A DNA stretch of 64,000 nt from Seohaeicola zhoushanensis. GTDB lineage: Bacteria; Pseudomonadota; Alphaproteobacteria; Rhodobacterales; Rhodobacteraceae. Positions 47,961 to 58,804 of the stretch are shown here, one piece after another. Location of the stretch: positions 234,075 through 298,074 of the forward strand of contig NZ_BNCJ01000003.1 in assembly GCF_014656415.1 (NCBI RefSeq), written 5' to 3'. The notes under the pieces are model-generated. The model saw nothing but the letters and a program-made list of their open reading frames with translations, was not told where the DNA came from and did not search any database. The first letter of the stretch is position 1. Every line of letters begins with the position of its first letter. The translations under genes were made by a program, and so were the position numbers.

Positions 47961-50377
47961 GCGTCGCCAGCCCTCTGCCCCATGACGCCGCCCGCCTGCA
48001 TGTGACCGGCACAGCGCGCTACATCGACGACATCCCGGTGCCCAGGGGCTGCCTGCACCTCGCCTTCGGTCTCTCGACCATCGCGCGCGGCCGCATCACC
48101 GCGATGGACCTGGCGGCGGTGCGCGCCGCCCCCGGCGTCGTCGCGGTGCTGACCGCCGAAGACCTGCCCTTCGCCAACGACGTCTCGCCCTCGGCCCATG
48201 ACGAGCCGCTGCTCGCCACCGGCACGGTGCATTACGTCGGCCAGCCGATCTTCTGCGTCATCGCCACCAGCCACCTCGCCGCCCGCAAGGCGGCACGGCT
48301 GGGCAAGATCGCCTATGACGAGGCACCCCCGATCCTCACCTTCGACGAGGCGCTTGCCGCGAATAGCCGCTTCGAGGAAGGACCGCGCATCTACCAGAAA
48401 GGCGACCCGGCCGCCGCCATCGCCAGCGCGGCGCATGTGGTCGAAGGCCGCCTCGAACTCGGCGGGCAGGAGCACTTCTACCTCGAAGGCCAGGCCGCCC
48501 TCGCCCTGCCGCAGGAAGGCGGCGACATGCTGGTGATGAGCTCGACCCAGCACCCGACCGAGATCCAGCACAAGGTGGCCGAGGCCATCGGCGTGCCGAT
48601 GCACGGCGTGCGCGTCGAGACACGCCGGATGGGCGGCGGCTTCGGCGGCAAGGAAAGCCAGGGCAATGCGCTGGCGGTGGCCTGCGCCGTGGCTGCGCGG
48701 CTTACCGCCAAACCCTGCAAGATGCGCTATGACCGCGACGACGACATGGTCATCACCGGCAAGCGCCACGACTTCCGCATCGACTACCGCGCCGGTTTCG
48801 ACGCCGAGGGGCGAATCGCCGGGGTCGAATTCGTGCATTACACCCGCTGCGGCTGGGCGATGGACCTCTCGCTGCCGGTCGCCGACCGCGCGATGCTGCA
48901 CGCCGACAACGCCTACCTGCTGGAGAATGCCCGGATCGAGAGTCATCGGCTCAAGACCAACACCCAATCCGCCACCGCCTATCGCGGCTTCGGCGGCCCG
49001 CAGGGCATGGTCGGGATCGAACGGGTGATGGACCATGTCGCCCATGCCCTGGGCCTGGACGGGGCCGAGGTGCGCCGGCGGAACTATTATGCGGAGATGT
49101 CCGAGGGGGGGCCGTCTGCCCCCCCGACGGCTCCGCCGTCCCCCCCCGAGAGGATTTCCGAAGAGAAGAAGCATGAAGATCTCGCCAGCCGGGGGGCCGT
49201 TGGCGAAACCACCCAGGCGGCTCCGGCGGCACCCGCCGGCGCGCAGACCACGCCCTATGGCATGGAGGTCTCGGACTTCATCCTGCACGGGCTGACGCGG
49301 AAGCTGCTGGAAACCAGCGACTATGCCGCCCGCCGCGCGGCGATCGACGCCTGGAACGCCGGCAACCCGATCCTCAAGCGGGGCATCGCCTTCTCGCCGG
49401 TGAAGTTCGGCATCTCGTTCACCCTGACCCACCTGAACCAGGCCGGCGCGCTGGTGCATGTCTACCAGGACGGCTCGGTCCACCTGAACCACGGCGGCAC
49501 CGAGATGGGCCAGGGCCTGTTCCAGAAGGTGGCCCAGGTGGCGGCGGCGCGCTTCGGCATCCCGCTGGAGATGGTGAAGATCACCGCCACCGATACCGGC
49601 AAGGTGCCCAATACTTCGGCCACCGCCGCCTCCTCGGGCAGCGACCTGAACGGCATGGCGGTCAAGGCGGCCTGCGACACCATCCGCGACCGGATGGCGG
49701 TGCATCTGGCGCAAGAACACCAATGCGCCCCCGAGGACGTCCGCTTCGAGGGCGGCCGCGTGCTGGTCGGCGGCGAGAGCATGAGCTTTGCCGAGGCGGC
49801 GCAGCGCGCCTATGTCGCCCGCATCAGTCTTTCGGCCACCGGCTTCTACAAGACGCCGAACGTGGCCTGGGACCGCATCAAGGGCCAGGGCCGGCCGTTC
49901 TTCTACTTCGCCTATGGCGCGGCGGTGACCGAGGTGGCGGTCGATACGCTGACCGGCGAGAACCGCATCCTGCGCGCCGACGTCCTGCACGATGCCGGCG
50001 CCTCGCTGAACCCGGCGCTGGACATCGGCCAGGTCGAGGGCGGCTATGTCCAGGGCGCCGGCTGGCTCACCACCGAGGAACTGGTCTGGGACGGCAAGGG
50101 GCGGCTGCGCACCCATGCGCCCTCCACCTACAAGATCCCTGCCTGCTCGGATCGGCCGGAGGTCTTCAACGTGGCGCTATGGGACGGGGCCAACCGCGAG
50201 GAGACGATCTATCGCTCCAAGGCGGTGGGCGAGCCGCCCTTCATGCTGGGCATCTCCGCCTGGCTGGCGCTTGGCCAGGCGGTGGCGGCCTGCGGCCCGC
50301 ACTACCCCGCCCTGAACGCGCCGGCGACGGCGGAAGAGGTTTGGCGGGCCATCGGGAGGGCGCGCCATGGCCTTTGA
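47957..50377 (+). CDS. xdhB: xanthine dehydrogenase large (molybdopterin) subunit, with translated repeat insertion
   Basis: An 806-aa molybdenum subunit. Cofactor-binding blocks are [22 protein letters not shown] and [12 protein letters not shown]; the catalytic Glu is in [11 protein letters not shown] near the C-terminus. ATG at 47957 overlaps the xdhA stop; the longer frame upstream is rejected. Residues about 380-429, between RRRNYY and QTTPYGMEV, are extra: Pro/Ala/Glu-rich ([26 protein letters not shown]) and encoded by a copy of the dispersed repeat. The reading frame is kept. The insertion falls between two conserved blocks and probably forms a surface loop, so the enzyme may still work. 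Without it the length would be about 760 aa, near the usual size. Confidence 0.94.
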   Translation: MSVASPLPHDAARLHVTGTARYIDDIPVPRGCLHLAFGLSTIARGRITAMDLAAVRAAPGVVAVLTAEDLPFANDVSPSAHDEPLLATGTVHYVGQPIFCVIATSHLAARKAARLGKIAYDEAPPILTFDEALAANSRFEEGPRIYQKGDPAAAIASAAHVVEGRLELGGQEHFYLEGQAALALPQEGGDMLVMSSTQHPTEIQHKVAEAIGVPMHGVRVETRRMGGGFGGKESQGNALAVACAVAARLTAKPCKMRYDRDDDMVITGKRHDFRIDYRAGFDAEGRIAGVEFVHYTRCGWAMDLSLPVADRAMLHADNAYLLENARIESHRLKTNTQSATAYRGFGGPQGMVGIERVMDHVAHALGLDGAEVRRRNYYAEMSEGGPSAPPTAPPSPPERISEEKKHEDLASRGAVGETTQAAPAAPAGAQTTPYGMEVSDFILHGLTRKLLETSDYAARRAAIDAWNAGNPILKRGIAFSPVKFGISFTLTHLNQAGALVHVYQDGSVHLNHGGTEMGQGLFQKVAQVAAARFGIPLEMVKITATDTGKVPNTSATAASSGSDLNGMAVKAACDTIRDRMAVHLAQEHQCAPEDVRFEGGRVLVGGESMSFAEAAQRAYVARISLSATGFYKTPNVAWDRIKGQGRPFFYFAYGAAVTEVAVDTLTGENRILRADVLHDAGASLNPALDIGQVEGGYVQGAGWLTTEELVWDGKGRLRTHAPSTYKIPACSDRPEVFNVALWDGANREETIYRSKAVGEPPFMLGISAWLALGQAVAACGPHYPALNAPATAEEVWRAIGRARHGL
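49103..49200 (+). repeat. dispersed repeat, copy D, inside xdhB and translated
   Basis: A GC-rich part with a GACGG-CTCCG-CCGTC hairpin (49125-49139), runs of C, then the core GAGGATTTCCGAAGAG plus AAGAAGC (49150-49172). The core matches the four intergenic copies at most positions. It is read in frame as part of XdhB and contains no stop. Confidence 0.75.
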
Positions 50378-51299
50378 TCTCGACGACCTGCGCGCGGCGG
50401 TTACCGCCCATGGCCGGGTCGCCCGCGTCCTGGTGGCCGACCTGCGCGGCTCGGCCCCGCGCGAGGTCGGCGCTTCGATGCTGGTCTGGGACAGCGGCCA
50501 GTCCGGCACCATCGGTGGCGGCGCGCTGGAGTTCGAAGCGGCTCGCGTGGCGCGCGGCCTCGATGCGGACCGGCTGAGCCAGCACCCCCTCGGCCCCGCG
50601 CTCGGCCAATGCTGCGGCGGTGCGGTCACCCTGCTGACCGAGATCTATGACGCCGAGCGCGTCGCGCAGCTGGACAGCGCCGTCATCGCCCGCGCCACGC
50701 CCGGCGCCGGGCCGATGCCCCTGGCGGTCAAGCGGGTGCTGGCGCAGGCGCGCGGCACCGGTATCCTGCCGGAACCGCGCCTCACCGGCGGCTGGATGGT
50801 CGAGCCGCTGGCCCGTCCCGAGCGCGAGCTCTGGATCTGGGGCGCGGGCCATGTCGGCCGCGCCCTGGTCGCGGTGCTGGCGCCCCTGCCCGGGCTGCGC
50901 CTCACCTGGATCGACACCGCGCCGGACCGTTTCCCGGCCGAGGTTCCCGAAGGCGTCACCGCCCTGCCCGCCGCCGAACCGGCGCGCCTCGTCGCCCACG
51001 CCCCGGCACGGGCCGAGCACCTGATCCTCACCTATTCCCACGCGCTCGACCTGGAACTCTGCCACCAACTGCTGAACCACGGCTTCGCCAGCGCCGGGCT
51101 GATCGGCTCGGCCACCAAATGGGCGCGCTTCCGGTCACGCCTTGCACAGCTGGGCCATACCCCTGACCAGATCGCGCGCATCCGTTGTCCCATCGGGGAC
51201 CCAGCCTTGGGAAAACATCCGCAGGCCATTGCGGTCGGTGTCGCTGCCGACATATTGCGAACCCGGACCGGCATCGAGAGGAGGAACCTGCGGGCATGA
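50367..51299 (+). CDS. xdhC: xanthine dehydrogenase accessory protein XdhC
   Basis: A 310-aa chaperone that inserts sulfurated molybdenum cofactor into XdhB and is not part of the final enzyme. The N-terminal part has VLVADLRGSAPREVGASMLVW and TIGGGALEFEA, with GQCCGGAVTLL; the C-terminal Rossmann part has LWIWGAGHVGRALVAVLAPL. The ATG lies 11 bases inside xdhB. Its TGA overlaps the ATG of the BMP transporter ATPase, so enzyme maturation and purine uptake genes share one transcript. Confidence 0.93.
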   Translation: MAFDLDDLRAAVTAHGRVARVLVADLRGSAPREVGASMLVWDSGQSGTIGGGALEFEAARVARGLDADRLSQHPLGPALGQCCGGAVTLLTEIYDAERVAQLDSAVIARATPGAGPMPLAVKRVLAQARGTGILPEPRLTGGWMVEPLARPERELWIWGAGHVGRALVAVLAPLPGLRLTWIDTAPDRFPAEVPEGVTALPAAEPARLVAHAPARAEHLILTYSHALDLELCHQLLNHGFASAGLIGSATKWARFRSRLAQLGHTPDQIARIRCPIGDPALGKHPQAIAVGVAADILRTRTGIERRNLRA

Positions 51300-52813
51300 C
51301 CAGAACATTGCTCAGCATCAATGGCTTGACCAAGGCCTACCCCGGCGTGGTCGCCAATTCCGAGGTCTCCTTCGAGATCGGTGAAGGTCAGGTCCATGCC
51401 CTCCTGGGCGAGAACGGCGCCGGCAAGTCGACGCTGGTCAAGATGATCTACGGGCTGGTCAAACCCGACAGCGGCACCATGACCCTGCGCGGCGCGCCTT
51501 ACGCCCCGCCCGAGCCACGCGCCGCCCGCGCCGACGGCATCGCCATGGTGTTCCAGCACTTCTCGCTCTTTGACGCGCTGAACGTGGCCGAGAACATCGC
51601 GCTCGGGATGGAGACCCCGCCGCCGATGCGCGACCTCGCACGCCGGATCCGCGAGGTCTCGGAGACCTACGGCCTGCCGCTCGATCCCTACCGCACCGTC
51701 GGCGACCTCTCGGCCGGCGAACGCCAGCGGGTCGAGATCATCCGATGCCTGCTGCAGGACCCGAAACTCCTCATCATGGACGAGCCGACCAGCGTGCTCA
51801 CCCCGCAGGAGGTCAACATCCTCTTCGGCACCCTGCGCAAGCTCTCCGCCGAGGGCACCGCCATCCTCTACATCAGCCACAAGCTAGAGGAGATCCGCGC
51901 ACTCTGCGATCATGCGACCGTGCTGCGGCTCGGCAAGGTGGTGGGCGAATGCACCCCCAGGGAGACCACCGCCCGCGAGATGGCCGAACTGATGGTCGGC
52001 ACCGCTCTGCAGACCCCGACGCGGGCGGGCCGCGACATGGGCGGCGTCGCGCTTGACGTGAGCGGGCTCTCCGCCGCCTCGCCCTCGGCCTTCGGCACCG
52101 CGCTCAAGAACATCCATCTCGCCGTGCGCGAGGGCGAGGTGCTGGGCATCGGCGGCGTCGCCGGCAACGGCCAGGACGAACTGCTGGCGGTACTCTCGGG
52201 CGAGATCCTGACGCCGGCCGACGCGGTCAAGCTCAAGGGCCGCCCGATCGGGCGCATGGGCCCGACGGCGCGCCGCGCCCTCGGCCTGCTGACCGCCCCC
52301 GAGGAACGCCTCGGCCATGCCGCCGCGCCGGACATGAGCCTGACCGAGAACGCGCTGCTTACCGGCTCGATTCGGGAGAACCTGGAAAGCAACGGCTTCC
52401 TCAAGTGGTCCGCCGCCGAGACCTTCGCCAGGAAGATCATCAAGTCCTTCGATGTGCGCACCCCCGGCCCCGGCACCGCGGCGCGGGCGCTCTCGGGGGG
52501 CAACCTGCAGAAGTTCGTGATCGGCCGCGAGGTGCTGCAGCGCCCCGAGGTGCTGGTGGTCAACCAGCCGACCTGGGGCGTCGACGCCAGCGCGGCCGCC
52601 GCGATCCGCCAGGCGATCCTCGATCTCGCCGCCAGCGGCGCGGCGGTGATCTGCATCAGCCAGGACCTCGACGAGCTGATGGAAATCGCCGACCGCTTCG
52701 CCGCCTTGAACGAAGGCCGCCTCTCCGAGCCGCGCCCGACCCAGGGGCTGAGCGTCGAGGAAATCGGCCTGATGATGGGCGGCGCCCACGGGATGGAGGT
52801 TGCCCATGTCTGA
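51296..52813 (+). CDS. ABC transporter ATP-binding protein, BMP (nucleoside/purine) family
   Basis: A 505-aa ATPase with two ABC domains in one chain, the layout of sugar and BMP-type importers. Domain 1 has GENGAGKST, LSAGERQRVEI and LIMDEPTSVL. Domain 2 has the degenerate Walker A GVAGNGQDE, the signature LSGGNLQKFVIGRE and LVVNQPTWGVD, as usual in this group. ATG at 51296 overlaps the xdhC stop; the earlier frame start is rejected. It energises the two permeases downstream. Joined to xdhABC, the likely cargo is a purine base or nucleoside. A repeat-bearing 270-base stretch separates it from the first permease. Confidence 0.92.
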   Translation: MTRTLLSINGLTKAYPGVVANSEVSFEIGEGQVHALLGENGAGKSTLVKMIYGLVKPDSGTMTLRGAPYAPPEPRAARADGIAMVFQHFSLFDALNVAENIALGMETPPPMRDLARRIREVSETYGLPLDPYRTVGDLSAGERQRVEIIRCLLQDPKLLIMDEPTSVLTPQEVNILFGTLRKLSAEGTAILYISHKLEEIRALCDHATVLRLGKVVGECTPRETTAREMAELMVGTALQTPTRAGRDMGGVALDVSGLSAASPSAFGTALKNIHLAVREGEVLGIGGVAGNGQDELLAVLSGEILTPADAVKLKGRPIGRMGPTARRALGLLTAPEERLGHAAAPDMSLTENALLTGSIRENLESNGFLKWSAAETFARKIIKSFDVRTPGPGTAARALSGGNLQKFVIGREVLQRPEVLVVNQPTWGVDASAAAAIRQAILDLAASGAAVICISQDLDELMEIADRFAALNEGRLSEPRPTQGLSVEEIGLMMGGAHGMEVAHV

Positions 52814-53087
52814 CTCTGCCATCTCTGACCGGATCAAGGCGTCCCAGCTGGGACGGGGGGTCAACACATTGAAATCGAACGATATCCTTCGGGAGTGGTT
52901 TCCGGGACACCCCGCCCCCCCTGCCTTTCTCTTGTTTCCAAATACCTCCGGGGGTGAATTGGCCGCAGGCCAAGAGGGGGCGGCGCCCCCTGCCCGCCCC
53001 TTCCGCCGGCGCCAGGCCGGGGCGGGCGTAGGGCGGGGTTCACCCCGCCGCGCCGCCGGGACGAACCGCAAGGATATCCGCGCATGA
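52807..53087 (+). other. 270-base repeat-bearing insert between ATPase and permease genes, spanned by a 93-codon open frame
   Basis: The region between the ATPase stop (52813) and the permease start (53084) contains dispersed repeat copy E and very GC-rich runs. An open frame of 93 codons starts at 52807, inside the ATPase end, and its TGA overlaps the permease ATG (ATGA). The product (MSDSAISDRIKASQLGRG... then Pro/Arg/Gly-rich) does not look like a folded protein. It may be fortuitous, or may keep ribosomes moving into the permease gene. In related operons I would expect the genes to be nearly adjacent. Confidence 0.45.
52924..52949 (-). repeat. dispersed repeat, copy E (reverse strand)
   Basis: On the minus strand: GGAGGTATTTGGAAAC, then AAGAGAAAGG. 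It is the most divergent copy, flanked on its 5' side by CCCCC as in copy D. It lies in the intergenic insert of the BMP transporter operon, opposite to transcription. Confidence 0.65.
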
Positions 53088-54163
53088 TCGTGCTCGAGAA
53101 ACGGCCGCAGCCCTCGCGCGGCTGGTCGATGTCGACGCCGGTGCTCGCCGTGCTGGCGACCATGGTGGCGGGCGGGCTGCTCTTCGGGCTGCTGGGCAAG
53201 AACCCCTTCCTCGCCATCGAGACCATCTTCTGGGAGCCACTCTTCGGCGAATTCGCCTCCTACTACCGCCCGCAGCTGCTGGTGAAGGCCGCCCCGCTGG
53301 TGCTGATCGCCATCGGCCTCTCACTCGGCTTCAAGGCGGGCATCTGGAACATCGGCGCCGAGGGGCAGTACATCATCGGCGCGATCTGCGGCGCCGGGGT
53401 GGGCCTGGCCTTCTACCCGCTCGAAGCCTGGTACATCTTCCCGCTGATGGTCATCGGTGGCGCGCTTGGCGGCTGGGCCTGGGCGATGATCCCGGCCCTG
53501 CTCAAGGTGCGCTTCGGCACCAACGAGATCCTGGTCTCGCTGATGCTGGTCTATGTCGCCGAGAAGCTGCTGGCCTCGATGGCATTGGGCCTGCTGAAGA
53601 ACCCGCAGGGCTTCGGCTTCCCCGGCAGCCGCAACCTCAACGACTATGCCAGCGCCACCAGCTGGATCAGCCAGGACGTCGGGCTGCACTGGGGCATGGC
53701 GGCGGCGCTGATCGCGGTGATCTTCGCCTATATCCTGCTGAACCGGCACATGCTGGGCTTCCAGATCCGCCTGACCGGCGAGGCGCCGCGCGCGGCGCGC
53801 TTTGCCGGGGTCAACCCGTCGCGGCTGATCCTCTTCTGCCTCGGCGCTTCGGGGATGCTCGCCGGGCTTGCCGGCCTCTTCGAGGTCGCCGGTCCCTCGG
53901 GCCAGATCACCATCGACTTCAACGCCAATTACGGCTTCACCGCGATCATCGTGGCCTTCCTCGGGCGGCTGCACCCGATCGGCATCCTGCTGGCGGGCCT
54001 GTTGATGGCGCTCACCTATATCGGCGGCGACATCGCGCAGGGCAATCTCGGGCTGCCGGCCGCCGCCGTGCAGGTGTTCCAGGGAATGCTGCTGTTCTTC
54101 CTGCTGGCCTTCGATTTGCTGACCAATTACCGCATCCGGCTGAAAACGCGCGAGGTGGCCTGA
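53084..54163 (+). CDS. ABC transporter permease, BMP (nucleoside/purine) family, first subunit
   Basis: A 359-aa inner-membrane permease of the branched-chain/ribose superfamily, with about eight to ten helices. Family words include LVLIAIGLSLGFKAGIWNIGAEGQY, ALLKVRFGTNEILVSLMLVYVAEKLL and the cytoplasmic coupling loop GEAPRAARFAGVNPSR. It pairs with the next permease. The ATG overlaps the end of the 93-codon open frame described above. The second permease starts 3 bases after its stop. Confidence 0.93.
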   Translation: MIVLEKRPQPSRGWSMSTPVLAVLATMVAGGLLFGLLGKNPFLAIETIFWEPLFGEFASYYRPQLLVKAAPLVLIAIGLSLGFKAGIWNIGAEGQYIIGAICGAGVGLAFYPLEAWYIFPLMVIGGALGGWAWAMIPALLKVRFGTNEILVSLMLVYVAEKLLASMALGLLKNPQGFGFPGSRNLNDYASATSWISQDVGLHWGMAAALIAVIFAYILLNRHMLGFQIRLTGEAPRAARFAGVNPSRLILFCLGASGMLAGLAGLFEVAGPSGQITIDFNANYGFTAIIVAFLGRLHPIGILLAGLLMALTYIGGDIAQGNLGLPAAAVQVFQGMLLFFLLAFDLLTNYRIRLKTREVA

Positions 54164-54166
54164 GCC

Positions 54167-55087
54167 ATGGACCTGTCCCAGATCAACCCCGTCCTGCTGA
54201 TCGCCTCGCTGATGGTCGCGGCCACGCCCCTCCTGCTGGCCACCATCGGCGAGCTGGTGGTGGAACGTGCCGGCGTGCTGAACCTCGGGGTCGAGGGCAT
54301 GATGATCGTCGGCGCCATCTCGGGCTTTGCCGTGGCGGTCGAGACCGACTCGGCCTGGCTCGGCTTTCTCGCCGCCGCCGTCGGCGGCGCGGTGCTCTCG
54401 CTGCTCTTCGTGCTGCTGACCCAGGTGGCGCTGGCCAACCAGGTCGCCTCGGGCCTGGCGCTGACGCTCTTCGGTCTCGGCCTCTCCTCGCTGATGGGCC
54501 AGTCCTATGTCGGCATAAAGCCCCCGGCGATGGCGCGGCTCGACATTCCGGTGCTGTCGGACCTGCCGGTGATCGGCCCGATCCTGTTCCGCCACGACCC
54601 GCTGCTTTACATCGCCATCCTGATCATCGCCGGCGTCTGGGCGGTGCTGACCTTCACCCGCGCCGGGCTGATCCTGCGCGCGGTGGGCGAGAACCACGAC
54701 GCCGCCCATGCGCTCGGCTACAAGGTGGTGCGGATCCGGATCATGGCGATCCTCTTCGGCGGCGCCTGCGCGGGCCTGGGCGGCGCCTATATCAGCCTGA
54801 TCCGGGTGCCGCAGTGGACCGAGGGCATGACCGCCGGCGTCGGCTGGATCGCCCTCGCCCTGGTGGTCTTCGCCAGCTGGAAGCCCTGGCGCGTGCTGCT
54901 CGGCGCCTATCTCTTCGGCGGCATCACCGTGTTGCAGCTGAACCTGCAGGCCGCCGGCGTCGCCATTCCGGTCGAATACCTGGCGATGTCGCCCTATGTC
55001 GTCACCATCGTGGTGCTGGTGATCCTCTCGGCCGACAAGAGCCGCGCCCCGGCCTCGCTGGGCCGGCCGTTCCACGCCACCTCGTGA
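54167..55087 (+). CDS. ABC transporter permease, BMP (nucleoside/purine) family, second subunit
   Basis: A 306-aa permease with about eight helices. Marks are ATPLLLATIGELVVERAGVLNLGVEGMMIVG, ANQVASGLALTLFGLGLSSLMG and the coupling loop GENHDAAHALGYKVVRIRIMAI. It forms the heterodimeric channel with the preceding permease. It starts 3 bases downstream of that gene. The binding-protein gene follows after 183 bases. Confidence 0.93.
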   Translation: MDLSQINPVLLIASLMVAATPLLLATIGELVVERAGVLNLGVEGMMIVGAISGFAVAVETDSAWLGFLAAAVGGAVLSLLFVLLTQVALANQVASGLALTLFGLGLSSLMGQSYVGIKPPAMARLDIPVLSDLPVIGPILFRHDPLLYIAILIIAGVWAVLTFTRAGLILRAVGENHDAAHALGYKVVRIRIMAILFGGACAGLGGAYISLIRVPQWTEGMTAGVGWIALALVVFASWKPWRVLLGAYLFGGITVLQLNLQAAGVAIPVEYLAMSPYVVTIVVLVILSADKSRAPASLGRPFHATS

Positions 55088-55114
55088 CCGAGGCCGTTGG
55101 ATAAAAAGGATTTT

Positions 55115-55138
55115 CGGGGGCGGCCCGTGCGGCCCCCG
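55115..55138 (+). other. intergenic hairpin before the BMP binding-protein gene
   Basis: CGGGGGC (55115-55121) and GCCCCCG (55132-55138) with a 10-base loop. No T-run follows, so it is not a classical terminator. It may limit read-through or protect RNA ends. The rest of 55088-55270 shows no gene; it includes the leader and ribosome binding site (ACAGGA) of the binding-protein gene. Confidence 0.4.
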
Positions 55139-55270
55139 GCAAGATGCACATTTGACGGGCAGGTGCGAGCCTTTTGGGCAGGCCGCGATCGCACAGGCTT
55201 GAACACGCCCGTTGGATCGGGGAAACTCGCGGCCGGTCCAACCCATTACTCACACAGGGGATAAACAGGA

Positions 55271-56356
55271 ATGAACATCAAACGCAGAAGTCTGCTCGGC
55301 ACCGCGGTGCTGGCACTTTCGCTCGGCCTCGGCGGCGCCGCGCTGGCGCAGGACAAGACCAAGGTCGGCTTCATCTACGTCGGCCCGATCGGCGACGGCG
55401 GCTGGACCCACGAGCATGACCAGGGCCGTCTCGCGGTCGAGAAGGAATTCGGCGACAAGGTCGAGACCGTCTATGTCGAGAACGTCCCCGAGGGACCGGA
55501 CGCCGAGCGCGTGATGACCCAGATGGCGCTGAACGGCGCCGACCTGATCTTCACCACCTCCTTCGGTTTCATGGATGCGACCATCAACGTCGCCAAGAAG
55601 TTCCCCAAGGTGAAGTTCGAGCACGCCACCGGCTACAAGCGCGCCGACAACGTCTCGACCTATTCCGCCCGCTTCTATGAAGGCCGCGCCGTGCAGGGCA
55701 CCATCGCCGGCCGCATGACCAAGTCGAACGTGGTGGGCTACATCGGCTCCTACCCGATCCCGGAAGTGATCCGCGGCATCAACTCGGCCTATATCCACGC
55801 CAAGAAGGTGAACCCGGACGTCCAGTTCAAGATCGTCTGGGCCTATACCTGGTTCGACCCGGCGAAAGAGGCCGACGCCGCCAAGGTGCTGATCGAACAG
55901 GGCGCCGACGTGATCCTGCAGCACACCGACTCGACCGCGCCCCATGCCGCGGCCAAGGAGAAGGGCGGGGTCTATACCTTCGGCCAGGCCTCGGACATGT
56001 CGGAATACGCACCGATGCCGCGCATCAGTTCGATCATCGACAACTGGGCGCCCTATTACATCGAGCGCACCAAGGCGGTGATCGACGGCACCTGGGAATC
56101 GACCGACACCTGGGCCGGCATCGGGCCGGGCATGGTCGGGATCGGCGAATTCTCCAGCGAGATCCCGGCGGATGTGCAGGCCGAGGCCAACGCGCTCAAG
56201 GACAAGATCGCCAGCGGCGAATACCACCCCTTCACCGGCCCGCTGAAGAAGCAGGACGGCTCGGACTGGCTGGCCGAGGGCGAGACCGCCGATGACGGCA
56301 CGCTGGCCGGCATGAACTTCTACGTCGAGGGCATCGTCGGCGACATTCCGCAGTGA
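55271..56356 (+). CDS. BMP-family purine/nucleoside-binding periplasmic protein
   Basis: A 361-aa exported binding protein. The signal peptide covers residues 1-25 (MNIKRRSLLGTAVLALSLGLG, cleavage after ALA); there is no lipobox Cys, unlike TmpC/Med lipoproteins. The Bmp domain begins TKVGFIYVGPIGDGGWTHEHDQG and continues with NGADLIFTTSFGFMD, NVVGYIGSYPIPEVIRGINSAY and ADVILQHTDSTAPHAAAKEKG. It delivers ligand to the permeases just upstream. The link with xdhABC makes a purine the best guess. A terminator follows. Confidence 0.92.
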   Translation: MNIKRRSLLGTAVLALSLGLGGAALAQDKTKVGFIYVGPIGDGGWTHEHDQGRLAVEKEFGDKVETVYVENVPEGPDAERVMTQMALNGADLIFTTSFGFMDATINVAKKFPKVKFEHATGYKRADNVSTYSARFYEGRAVQGTIAGRMTKSNVVGYIGSYPIPEVIRGINSAYIHAKKVNPDVQFKIVWAYTWFDPAKEADAAKVLIEQGADVILQHTDSTAPHAAAKEKGGVYTFGQASDMSEYAPMPRISSIIDNWAPYYIERTKAVIDGTWESTDTWAGIGPGMVGIGEFSSEIPADVQAEANALKDKIASGEYHPFTGPLKKQDGSDWLAEGETADDGTLAGMNFYVEGIVGDIPQ

Positions 56357-56377
56357 GGCCACGGCCCCTGTAGCGCG

Positions 56378-56405
56378 AAAGGCCCCGCCCCGGCGGGGCC
56401 TTTTT
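56378..56405 (+). terminator. Rho-independent terminator of the xdh-BMP transporter run
   Basis: AAAGGCCCCG, loop CCCCGG, CGGGGCCTTT followed by TT: a 10-bp stem and a run of five T, 21 bases after the binding-protein stop. Confidence 0.88.
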
Positions 56406-56532
56406 GCATGGCGCGACCGATTGCCCTGCCCCGCGCGCGGCCAAAACCGCCGGATAAGCGCCGGCGCGGACTTCCCCCGGGCCGCTGGCTCTGCCATACT
56501 CGCCCGAACCAACAAGAACCGAGCAGCTGCCC

Positions 56533-58488
<1,956 letters not shown>

Positions 58489-58517
58489 TTCACGCCGCCT
58501 GCGCCGACTTGGAACAG

Positions 58518-58658
58518 CCGGGCGAGCGCCGGACCGGGGGCTGGCGCTGGAACGCCCGAGCGGCGCGCTTTATCTCCGACACGTCATTGCAACCTTGGCG
58601 GGGGTAGTGCCCCGCCCCCAAAGCGCCAGACCGGGGGGCCGGTCCGGCGCTCGCCCGG
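58518..58658. repeat. long inverted repeat between parE and lexA
   Basis: Perfect 20-bp arms (CCGGGCGAGCGCCGGACCGG at 58518-58537 and its complement at 58639-58658) with 101 bases between; pairing resumes inside with CTGGCGCT (58541-58548) and its complement. The loop contains GGCGGGG-TAGTG-CCCCGCC, a further hairpin (58597-58615). This is likely the parE transcript end or a dispersed GC-rich repeat element; no T-run is present. Confidence 0.7.
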
Positions 58659-58743
58659 CGCCTTCGGCTTGATTCCGGGCGGTTGGCGCCCTTGGCACCT
58701 GTCGCAACACAGGGCCGCGCGCCTTGGTTCCGGGCAAAGAGCG

Positions 58744-58772
58744 TTGACACAAAACGTGAACAACGATAGAAC
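58744..58772 (+). promoter_or_regulatory. lexA promoter with LexA (SOS) box
   Basis: -35 TTGACA (58744-58749), 17 bases, -10 TAGAAC (58767-58772). GAAC-N7-GAAC at 58758-58772 is the alphaproteobacterial LexA operator, and it overlaps the -10, so LexA would repress its own gene. Confidence 0.82.
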
Positions 58773-58804
58773 AAAAAAAACATCTCAAGCGAGGGCGCGA
58801 GCAT

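Noticed and set aside
47870-50116. 748-codon antisense frame over xdhB
   Set aside because: Shadow of xdhB; Gly/Ala/Arg/His-rich translation with no family features.
53321-55246. 641-codon antisense frame across the two BMP permeases
   Set aside because: Shadow of two membrane-protein genes; hydrophilic repeats rich in Asp, Gln and Arg are typical of reverse reading.
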